Source: Prosthecobacter debontii
GTDB taxonomy: Bacteria > Verrucomicrobiota > Verrucomicrobiia > Verrucomicrobiales > Verrucomicrobiaceae
DNA: 35,990 nt
Direction of reading: 5' to 3'
Assembly (NCBI GenBank): GCA_945869695.1
Contig: CAMBPV010000022.1
Location: forward strand, 1-35,990
Of the stretch, positions 8,188 to 14,783 are shown piece after piece (the stretch's first letter is position 1; every line of letters starts with the position of its first letter). A program made the position numbers and the translations under genes. The notes under the pieces were generated by a model. It was given only the letters and a program-made list of their open reading frames with translations. It was not told where the DNA came from and ran no database searches.

Positions 8188-8982
8188 ATGAGTTTGAGTT
8201 CAACTGACCCCATCACGCGCCTTCGATCCGTCGTTCATCAGTTGCGTGCACCGGGAGGGTGTCCTTGGGATCGCGAGCAGACTCATCAGAGCCTGATTCC
8301 GCATTTGCTTGAGGAGGCTTACGAGGTTGCCGAGGCCATTGCAGAGGGGGATCCCGAATTGATCTGTGAAGAATTGGGCGACCTCCTTCTTCAGCCCGTC
8401 CTGCACGCGGCGATCGCCTCTGAGTCAGGGACGTTTGACCTCGATAAAATGGCTCATGTGCTGACCGAGAAACTGATTCGAAGACACCCTCACGTTTTTG
8501 GTGACACATCCGCCGATACCTCTGCCGCTGTGCTCAATCAGTGGGATGCCATCAAGAGGACGGAAAAAGGGGTGACTCATGAGCCTTACTTGAATGGAGT
8601 TGGTAAAGGATTGCCGGCGCTGATGAAGGCACAAAAGGTGCAAAAGAAAGCTGCGAGGGTCGGTTTCGATTGGGCTGATGCAAAACCTGTCTTTGCCAAG
8701 ATCCGCGAGGAAACAGCGGAGATCGAACAGGCAGTCGAGTCAGGTGACCCCAAAGCCATCGCTGACGAGATCGGTGATCTGCTTTTTTCCGTCGTGAATT
8801 TGGCGAGAAAACTAGGCGTCGAGTCAGAGGCTGCCCTCGCATCTGCCAACAACAAGTTCGTCCGGCGGTTTCATTCCTTGGAAGAGAAGATCGTTGAAGA
8901 TGGAAAGTCGCTGGGTTCCCTCACTCTGGCTGAGATGGATGCAGTTTGGGATCAGGTGAAGGTCGAGGAAACCAAGGATTGA
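8188..8982 (+). CDS. mazG: Nucleoside triphosphate pyrophosphohydrolase MazG
   Basis: The protein has 264 residues, the usual length of full two-domain MazG. The N-terminal domain shows LRAPGGCPWDREQTHQSL, then the metal-binding helices LLEEAYEVAEAI and EELGDLLLQ. The C-terminal domain repeats the pattern (EETAEIEQAV, then ADEIGDLLFSVVNLAR) after the family segment KVQKKAARVGFDWAD. MazG hydrolyses NTPs or dNTPs to the monophosphate and pyrophosphate. It cleans nucleotide pools and in some bacteria lowers ppGpp. All the expected Glu and Asp ligands appear intact. It is divergent from trxA; a separate short gap precedes the xylanase-like gene. The ATG at 8188 is the natural start. Confidence 0.95.
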   Translation: MSLSSTDPITRLRSVVHQLRAPGGCPWDREQTHQSLIPHLLEEAYEVAEAIAEGDPELICEELGDLLLQPVLHAAIASESGTFDLDKMAHVLTEKLIRRHPHVFGDTSADTSAAVLNQWDAIKRTEKGVTHEPYLNGVGKGLPALMKAQKVQKKAARVGFDWADAKPVFAKIREETAEIEQAVESGDPKAIADEIGDLLFSVVNLARKLGVESEAALASANNKFVRRFHSLEEKIVEDGKSLGSLTLAEMDAVWDQVKVEETKD

Positions 8983-9043
8983 TTCGCATTTAAAAATCGA
9001 AGCAACGGTTTACCTGGAGTCATCTCGTTCTAAGATTCGAGCT

Positions 9044-10834
9044 ATGTTCTGCCGTTGTCTTGCCCTCTTTCTTTTGACTCTCACCGCTCAGGGGGCTCCG
9101 ATTCCTGAGGGTGGTAAAAATGTGCTATCGGTCGATTGGCAAGCCACCGCCAAGGCCCCGAGCAATAAGTCACTCTGCAAGAGTGAGCGCGTCGATTTTG
9201 GGGATCATGGCAAGGGCTGGCGTGTGGAGGTGTTTGACGACAAAGCTGGCCCATTTCAGCTCCAACTTTCCTCGGTTCTCGAAGGGGAAGTCAAGACTGG
9301 GGATCGAATGCTTGTGGTCTTCGAAGCACGCTGTGTTCCGGGCTCATCAACGGATGGCAAGGGTCGTGCACAGGTCGTCGTCGAACTCAAGAGTCCGCCC
9401 GATTACGTGAAACTGGGACAGGATGCCGTGGATATCACTCAGGAGTGGCAGACGGTTTTTGTGCCCTTTCCCGCGAATGCTGATTCCAAGGTTGGCATTA
9501 CTCACGCCAGTCTGGTGGTGGGCGGTAAAAAACAGACACTCGAAGTCTCCAACATGCGACTTCTGAATTACGGCTCGGCTTTTGACCTCACCAAACTACC
9601 CCGGCCCTACATTGGCTACCCCGGTCGAGAAGCCGATGCGCCATGGAGAAAGGAGGCGCTGGCACGGATCGAAAAAATCCGCACCACTGATTTCGCTGTG
9701 GAAGTGGTCGATGCCAATGGTAAGCCTCAGCCTGGGGCTAAAGTCAGGATTTCACTCAAGCGTCAAAGTTTTGGATTCGGCACGGCGGTGAAGGCCAAGT
9801 ACTTGGCGGGGAAGGACGAAATTTCTGCCAAGTATCAATCGATGGTTGAGGAGAACTTCAGTGCCATTGTTTTAGAAAATGATCTAAAACCTTTCGCGTG
9901 GACGAGCGGCGCGTCCAACAAAGGGAAGGAATTTCGCCAAGAATGGACGCGTGGCGCACTCGCCTGGGCCAAGGAGCGAGGCATGAAAACGCGCGGCCAT
10001 TATCTCTGCTGGGGACCTTGGGATGATTGGTCTGAGAAATTGAAGGATCAGCCGACGGCTATCCGGGTGAAAATCATGTCTCATGTCGATGAGGTTATTC
10101 GGGGTGCGGCGGGTCTCGTTGATGAATGGGACTCCGTGAATCATCCTGTCGGCTGGGAGAGTCCAAGACGAACCGTGGATCAAGTTATCGGTTCCGAACT
10201 CTATGCCGATGTCTTCAAAGCTGCACGTGCTCGCACGGGCGTTCCACTATGGATCAACGAAGACCAGGTATTCAGGGAGGGGCGACAGCAGGATGAGTTT
10301 TATGACTGCATCAAAGGACTCATCGCTCAAGGTGTCCGTCCCGATGGCATCGGCAATCAGGCTCATTTTCACAGCAGCTACCTGCCCGGGGGACCGGAGA
10401 TGCTGCGCATCAGTGATCGATTTGCATCGTTGGTGCCGAATCTTGAACTCACGGAATTTGATGTGATCACCAATGGTGACGAAGAACTCCAGGCTGACTG
10501 GCTTCGTGATACTTTAATCATGGCCTACAGTCACCCTGCCTACAGCGCCGTCATGCTTTGGGTCTTCTGGGAAGGTGCGGGTTGGAAGCCTGAAACGGCT
10601 CTCTGGCGAAAAGACTGGTCAGAAAAACCGAACGCTAAAGTCTGGCGAGAGCTCGTTTGTAAACTCTGGCGCACACAAGCCATTGGCGAGACGGACCAAA
10701 GTGGACTCTTCGGCGCGCACGGTCATCGTGGACTTTATGAGGTCACCGTTGAGATCGCTGGCAAAAAGACGGTCATGCCTTTCAATACGGAACACGGCGT
10801 GGGCATGATTCGAGTGGTTGTGCCGATGCAATAG
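9044..10834 (+). CDS. Secreted GH10 (endo-1,4-beta-xylanase-like) protein with altered acid/base residue
   Basis: This 596-residue exported protein has a signal peptide (about 1-17, ending AQGA), then a beta-sandwich region (about 30-180) that looks like a carbohydrate-binding module. A small beta domain (about 215-250) is followed by a GH10 TIM barrel (about 255-545). Barrel landmarks are FGTAVKAKYL, ENDLKPF, KTRGHYLCWGPWDDW, EWDSVNHPVGW, GIGNQAHFH, LELTEFDV and VMLWVFWEG. The nucleophile Glu (E471 in LTEFD) is present. The acid/base position, normally VNE, is VNH (H367), 104 residues before the nucleophile as expected. The usual WH after GH-L is WG. It may be inactive, or may use another residue or another substrate. 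It converges with an esterase gene, 3 bases between stops. Confidence 0.85.
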   Translation: MFCRCLALFLLTLTAQGAPIPEGGKNVLSVDWQATAKAPSNKSLCKSERVDFGDHGKGWRVEVFDDKAGPFQLQLSSVLEGEVKTGDRMLVVFEARCVPGSSTDGKGRAQVVVELKSPPDYVKLGQDAVDITQEWQTVFVPFPANADSKVGITHASLVVGGKKQTLEVSNMRLLNYGSAFDLTKLPRPYIGYPGREADAPWRKEALARIEKIRTTDFAVEVVDANGKPQPGAKVRISLKRQSFGFGTAVKAKYLAGKDEISAKYQSMVEENFSAIVLENDLKPFAWTSGASNKGKEFRQEWTRGALAWAKERGMKTRGHYLCWGPWDDWSEKLKDQPTAIRVKIMSHVDEVIRGAAGLVDEWDSVNHPVGWESPRRTVDQVIGSELYADVFKAARARTGVPLWINEDQVFREGRQQDEFYDCIKGLIAQGVRPDGIGNQAHFHSSYLPGGPEMLRISDRFASLVPNLELTEFDVITNGDEELQADWLRDTLIMAYSHPAYSAVMLWVFWEGAGWKPETALWRKDWSEKPNAKVWRELVCKLWRTQAIGETDQSGLFGAHGHRGLYEVTVEIAGKKTVMPFNTEHGVGMIRVVVPMQ

Positions 10835-10837
10835 ACC

Positions 10838-11686
10838 TCACGGACCGATGACTTGAGTTTGAAGAAACTTTGCCACGATGCTTGTTCGTTCGTTATCGTA
10901 GAACTCAGCGCCTCCGTGCTTGCTGCCAGGCATCAGGATGAACTGCACTGGCCGTTTGATGTCCTCATATGCCTTCGCAAACTCCTGTGATTGCGCGGGT
11001 GGCATCTGCGGATCAGCATCGCCGTGGATCAAGAGCAGCGGTGGATCATTTTTGTCGAGGTGAGCAACAGGGCTGGCGAGCCTGGCCAGATCAGGCTTTT
11101 CGGTCGGCTGACCGCCAAGCAGCAGTTGCAGCGCAGGAACACGCATCTTCAGGCCAAAATCGGTGCTTTGAGACAAGATCGTCTGCAAGTTCGACGCACC
11201 GTAAAGACTCACGATGCAGTGCACATCGCTGCTTTGATTCAAAGACTCGCCGACTTTGCCTTCGAGTGCCTCATGACCATTCGTCACACCCACCAGTGCC
11301 GCCAGGTGACCACCCGCCGATGAACCAACGACGCCAATGCGGGATGTGTTGATGTGATACAACTCCGATTTGGCACGCAGGAAACGAATGGCCGCTTTGA
11401 TGTCGTGAATCTGCGCGGGAAACACCGCCTGCGTCGAAAGCCGGTAGTCCACGCTCGCAATCGCAAAACCATGATCCAGCAACTTCGCGATCGGCACATC
11501 CGACTTCGATCCTGCACGCCAAGCTCCGCCGTGAACATAGACGAGCAACGACGCATTGGCGGTCTTGGGTGTATGCAGGTCCAGTTTGAGTGAGTGATCG
11601 CCCACGCGCGCGTATTCGATGTCAGTCTGTGTGTCAGCGAAGGCGCAGCAGCCGATCAGATGAAGGAGGAAGACGATTGTTCTCAC
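10838..11686 (-). CDS. Secreted alpha/beta-hydrolase (BD-FAE/esterase-like)
   Basis: The GTG at 11684-11686 gives 282 residues with a signal peptide (VRTIVFLLHLIGCCAFA). This start overlaps the preceding stop as GTGA, a typical coupled start, so I prefer it to an in-frame GTG 72 bases upstream. The fold shows the oxyanion motif VYVHGGAWR, the nucleophile elbow GSSAGGHLAAL (GxSxG), an acid loop LLLIHGDADPQMP and the catalytic His in GSKHGGAEF. This set is typical of the bifunctional feruloyl/acetyl-xylan esterase and carboxylesterase class. It ends beside the GH10-like gene, so action on acylated plant polysaccharide is plausible but not shown. Confidence 0.85.
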   Translation of the reverse strand: MRTIVFLLHLIGCCAFADTQTDIEYARVGDHSLKLDLHTPKTANASLLVYVHGGAWRAGSKSDVPIAKLLDHGFAIASVDYRLSTQAVFPAQIHDIKAAIRFLRAKSELYHINTSRIGVVGSSAGGHLAALVGVTNGHEALEGKVGESLNQSSDVHCIVSLYGASNLQTILSQSTDFGLKMRVPALQLLLGGQPTEKPDLARLASPVAHLDKNDPPLLLIHGDADPQMPPAQSQEFAKAYEDIKRPVQFILMPGSKHGGAEFYDNERTSIVAKFLQTQVIGP

Positions 11687-12126
11687 GACTCGATCCTCAT
11701 CTGCTCCGCAGGCACTTCCAGCCGTATTTTTGTGCCATAGGCCAAACCTTCCGTCCACGGCAGCAGCAGTTCAAGCACATCCGGCTTCTGAAAATGCTCT
11801 GGCTTCGTCTCTGGATGTGGAAAGTAGATCAAACCACTCACGGGTGACGCATCATCGCGATGAACGATCACATCAAAGAACGAGAAATCCTCCGCTGGCT
11901 CCGTGGGGTGCCATTTCAAAGCACGAAAGGTCCATTTCGGTTTCACCACACGATAACTCATCGGCGCGATGCTAACATTCAACGTGCCGAGATGGTAACC
12001 GCTCAAATCGAGGCCCAGCTCGCGAAAGATTGGCAACTGCATCCGCATCGTGCCGCCGGGAAAACGCGGGTTGCCATTCAGCCCAGAAGCAACGCGATGA
12101 CCTTGAAGGATGGTGGCGGAGATCAT
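11683..12126 (-). CDS. Uncharacterised protein with RibK-like (CTP-dependent riboflavin kinase) motifs
   Basis: The ATG at 12124-12126 overlaps the DUF1501 stop as ATGA, giving 147 residues; an ATG 27 bases upstream is less likely. There is no signal peptide. The order of motifs follows archaeal CTP-dependent riboflavin kinase (PF01982). These are an N-terminal GHRVASGL, a helix (IFRELGLDLSGY), the LGTLNVSIAP segment matching the GTLN motif, FFDVIVHRD, GLIYFPHPETK, then DVLELLLPW...LAYGTKIRLEV like the family's IEI-AP...L-DGD-V-IEV ending. This similarity was noticed by eye and is weak at the N-terminus. Its function is unknown if that is wrong. It is coupled on both sides, to the DUF1501 gene and to the esterase. 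Confidence 0.55.
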   Translation of the reverse strand: MISATILQGHRVASGLNGNPRFPGGTMRMQLPIFRELGLDLSGYHLGTLNVSIAPMSYRVVKPKWTFRALKWHPTEPAEDFSFFDVIVHRDDASPVSGLIYFPHPETKPEHFQKPDVLELLLPWTEGLAYGTKIRLEVPAEQMRIES

Positions 12127-13535
12127 GCCAAAATCTTCTTCACCACCTTGCATGGCTCCACACCGGTTAGTTTGAAATCCAGTCCGGCGCTGCGGAATGT
12201 CAGGTGCTCATGGTCGATGCCGAGGCAGTGCAGAATGGTGGCTTGAAGGTCGGGCACATGGACCTCGTCTTCGATGATGTTAAAGCCCATGTCGTCTGTG
12301 GCACCGACCGTGACTCCACCTTTGATGCCGCCACCGGCCATCCACATGCTGAAAGCCTGCGGATGATGATCACGGCCCATGCTGCGGCCCAGAGATACAC
12401 TGGCTTCAACCATCGGCGTGCGACCGAACTCGCCACCCCAGACGACGAGCGTGTCATCGAGCATGCCGCGTTGTTTGAGATCTTTGATGAGTGCGGCGCT
12501 GGCCTGGTCGGTGTTCTTGCAGTTGTTGCGCACGTTGCCTTCGACGTTGCTGTGCGCGTCCCAGCCTTCGTTGTAGATATTGATAAAACGCACACCGCGC
12601 TCGACCATGCGCCGCGCTAGCAAGCAGGCACGGGCAAAGGACGGCACCTTCGGATCGCAACCATACATCTCCAGCGTCGCCTTGTCCTCGCTGGTGAGGT
12701 CCATCAGTTCCGGCGCGGAGCTTTGCAGGCGGTAGGCCATTTCGTAGTTGGCGATCCGTGTCGCCGTCTCGCTGTCGCCATCAAGTTTGAGTCGGCGATG
12801 GTTCATCGCGTTGATGAGGTCGATGGTATCGCGCTGCGTGCCAGCTTCGATCCCCTGTGGCGTGCTCACATTCAAAATGGGGTCGCCCGTGTTGCGGAAG
12901 CGAGTGCCAGAGTAAATGCTCGGTAGGAATCCGCTGCCCCAGCACGCTGCGCCGCCACTGATGCCGCTTCCGGTGCTCATCACGACAAAGGACGGCAGAT
13001 CACGCGACTCCGAGCCGAGGCCGTAAGTAACCCATGAGCCCATGCTCGGGCGACCCGGCTGTGAGAAGCCCGTGTTCATGAAAATCTGCGCCGGTGCATG
13101 ATTGAACTGCGTGGTACGGCAGGATTTGATGATGGCGATGTCGTCCACCACGGTCGCCAAATGCGGCAGCATCTCGGATAACTCCAAGCCGCTCTGCCCA
13201 TGCTTGGCAAACTTGAAGCGCGGCCCCAAAACTGCCGCATCTGGCCGGATGAAGGCATAACGCTGCCCACCGATGATCGAGGGCGGGATCGGCTTGCCCT
13301 CAAATTTCGTCAGCAGCGGCTTGTTATCAAAAAGCTCCAACTGCGATGGCGCACCCGCCATGAACAAATGAATGACAGCCTTCGCCTTTGGTGCTGAATG
13401 CGGAGCTGCAGCCACATTCGGACTCTTGCTAGATCCATACGCCGAGTCTGCCAGCAGCGAAGCCAAAGCGATCTTTCCTGTGCCGACAGCGCAGTCTTGG
13501 AAGAAATGGCGGCGGGTGATGTTGGAGGTGTTCAT
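12123..13535 (-). CDS. DUF1501 domain protein, Tat-exported
   Basis: This 470-residue protein begins with a twin-arginine-type leader (NTSNITRRHFFQDCAVGTGK). Family landmarks follow in order: KAVIHLFMAGAPSQLELFD, LSEMLPHLATVVDD, FNHAPAQIFMNTGF, RPSMGSWVTYGLG, NIYNEGWDAH, LVVWGGEFGRTP and GRDHHPQAFSMWMAGGGIKG. DUF1501 proteins share an alkaline-phosphatase/sulfatase-like fold and are very abundant in Planctomycetes and Verrucomicrobia. They are usually encoded next to PSCyt1/DUF1549/DUF1553 genes, and no firm biochemical role is known. Here the usual partner lies about 1.2 kb upstream, separated by the DUF1016 gene. The first 75 bases of the gene region are repeated beside that partner. It is translationally coupled to the RibK-like gene downstream. 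Confidence 0.93.
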   Translation of the reverse strand: MNTSNITRRHFFQDCAVGTGKIALASLLADSAYGSSKSPNVAAAPHSAPKAKAVIHLFMAGAPSQLELFDNKPLLTKFEGKPIPPSIIGGQRYAFIRPDAAVLGPRFKFAKHGQSGLELSEMLPHLATVVDDIAIIKSCRTTQFNHAPAQIFMNTGFSQPGRPSMGSWVTYGLGSESRDLPSFVVMSTGSGISGGAACWGSGFLPSIYSGTRFRNTGDPILNVSTPQGIEAGTQRDTIDLINAMNHRRLKLDGDSETATRIANYEMAYRLQSSAPELMDLTSEDKATLEMYGCDPKVPSFARACLLARRMVERGVRFINIYNEGWDAHSNVEGNVRNNCKNTDQASAALIKDLKQRGMLDDTLVVWGGEFGRTPMVEASVSLGRSMGRDHHPQAFSMWMAGGGIKGGVTVGATDDMGFNIIEDEVHVPDLQATILHCLGIDHEHLTFRSAGLDFKLTGVEPCKVVKKILA

Positions 13536-13538
13536 GGA
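13464..13538. repeat. Direct repeat copy 1 (start of the intact DUF1501 gene)
   Basis: This 75-base segment recurs at 14709-14783 in the same orientation. The last 48 bases (13491-13538) are identical to 14736-14783; the rest has about six differences. It covers the DUF1501 start codon and Tat leader. The two copies flank the DUF1016 gene. Confidence 0.9.
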
Positions 13539-13557
13539 GATAATACGTTAATATGGA

Positions 13558-14655
13558 TCATTGAGCGCTTGGAGTGAGTATATGGCGTTGTTCGAGCTCT
13601 CGCCTGAGTTCTTCTTCACTCGGCAGGATCAGACGATATTTGGAGGCAAAAAGTTGTCGGCTCTCAGTTAGAACAGAATAGCGCACGATCGTGTCATCTT
13701 TGTCGGAGCAGAGGATGATGCCAAGTGTTGGGTTGTCATCCGGACCACGCTTCAGATCGTCGAACATGCGCACATACATGTCCATTTGACCGATGTCCTC
13801 GTGCTTGAGCTTACGTGCCTTGAGATCTATGAGAACAAAGCACTTCAGCAGGTAATTGTAGAAAACGAGGTCGATGTGGAAGTGCCCAGTTTCTGTGCTA
13901 ACCCGCATCTGTCGGGCCACGAAGGAAAATCCGCGTCCCATCTCCATCAGGAAGTCGCGAAGCCGGTCCACGATGGCTTTTTCGAGGCCACGCTCATCAC
14001 GTGATCCACTCTCAGGTAACCCGAGGAACTCCAAAACGTATGGATCTTTGATCAGCGCCTGTGGCGCGGGTGTGGCAATTGGCACTTTGGATTTCCTCAC
14101 CATGGGAGCCTTCAATAAACGCTCGTAGCTTAGCGAGGCGATCTGCCGCTCCAATTCACGACTGCTCCAGGCATGATCCGCCGCCTCCTGGATGTAGTAG
14201 CCTCTGGCTGCCTCGTTTTCGACGCGCATTACCAGCCGGTAGTGCGTCCATGTCAATTCTCTACGCAGCGCGTAGAGTTTCTCAGACTCAGCATAGAGTA
14301 GGTAGAACTGCCTAAAGTTCCAAAGGTTAGCCACTGACAAGCCTTTGCCAAATTCGTCGCCAAGCTGCCGCGCTAGATCGCGAATCAAAAAGGTGCCGTA
14401 TTCGGCGCGCTGACTACCGCCCTGATCCTCCTCCACGATACGCTGGCCGATCTTCCAATAGGCCTCCACCATAATAAAGTTCACCGCTGCATACGCCTTC
14501 TGCCGCGCTTGCCGAAGAATCTCGCGAACATCCTCGAAAAAGCGCTGGCGTGGCGCATTCAGTCCCAAACCCTCGGTCGGTCGGAGAACCTGCTTTCTTA
14601 TTTTGCCTACACCGGTCTTCGGCTTGCTTTTGGCGGATAGACTTCGTTTTGACAT
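13558..14655 (-). CDS. DUF1016/YhcG-family PDDEXK nuclease domain protein
   Basis: This is a 365-residue protein with a basic N-terminus. The DUF1016_N helical domain covers about 40-185 (AYWKIGQRIVEE, YGTFLIRDLARQL, FRQFYLLY, LTWTHYRLVMRVEN, WSSRELERQI). The YhcG C-terminal nuclease domain covers about 190-355 (DPYVLEFLGL, ELE-like GLEKAIVDRL, GFSFVARQMRV, HIDLVFYNYLLKCFVLIDLK, EDIGQMDMYV, GIILCSDKDDT). The PDDEXK signature is the Asp in HIDLVFYN plus the D-L-K triad. Members are predicted nucleases, scattered and often mobile, and found near restriction systems; their biological role is unsettled. No restriction or transposase gene is nearby. The gene sits between two partial copies of DUF1501 sequence, so it looks inserted. 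Confidence 0.92.
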   Translation of the reverse strand: MSKRSLSAKSKPKTGVGKIRKQVLRPTEGLGLNAPRQRFFEDVREILRQARQKAYAAVNFIMVEAYWKIGQRIVEEDQGGSQRAEYGTFLIRDLARQLGDEFGKGLSVANLWNFRQFYLLYAESEKLYALRRELTWTHYRLVMRVENEAARGYYIQEAADHAWSSRELERQIASLSYERLLKAPMVRKSKVPIATPAPQALIKDPYVLEFLGLPESGSRDERGLEKAIVDRLRDFLMEMGRGFSFVARQMRVSTETGHFHIDLVFYNYLLKCFVLIDLKARKLKHEDIGQMDMYVRMFDDLKRGPDDNPTLGIILCSDKDDTIVRYSVLTESRQLFASKYRLILPSEEELRRELEQRHILTPSAQ

Positions 14656-14666
14656 GTTGAGCTAGC

Positions 14667-14780
14667 TTAAGTGTGCCTCGTGGCCTCCGGCTGAATCTGA
14701 TCCTCCGACAAAGCGATCTTGCCAGTGCCAATGCCGCAGTCTTGGAAGAAATGGCGGCGGGTGATGTTGGAGGTGTTCAT
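14667..14780 (-). pseudogene. 5' remnant of a second DUF1501 gene
   Basis: An ATG at 14778-14780 overlaps the stop of the upstream DUF1549/DUF1553 gene as ATGA, the typical coupling of these partner genes. The frame encodes the DUF1501 Tat leader (ITRRHFFQDCGIGTGKIAL), then departs from the family at SEDQIQ and stops at 14667. Only about 26 family residues remain. It differs from the intact gene's leader by a few codons, so it is either an old duplication or the start of a distinct paralog that was replaced or interrupted when the DUF1016 segment arrived. Confidence 0.8.
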
Positions 14781-14783
14781 GGA
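14709..14783. repeat. Direct repeat copy 2 (DUF1501 remnant)
   Basis: Partner of the repeat at 13464-13538, offset by exactly 1245 bases with no indels and about six mismatches in 75. Together the copies bracket a segment of about 1.17 kb that contains the DUF1016 gene. Confidence 0.9.

Noticed and set aside
13539..14708. DUF1016 segment as a classical insertion sequence
   Set aside because: No transposase, no terminal inverted repeats seen, and the flanking repeat is far longer than a usual target duplication.
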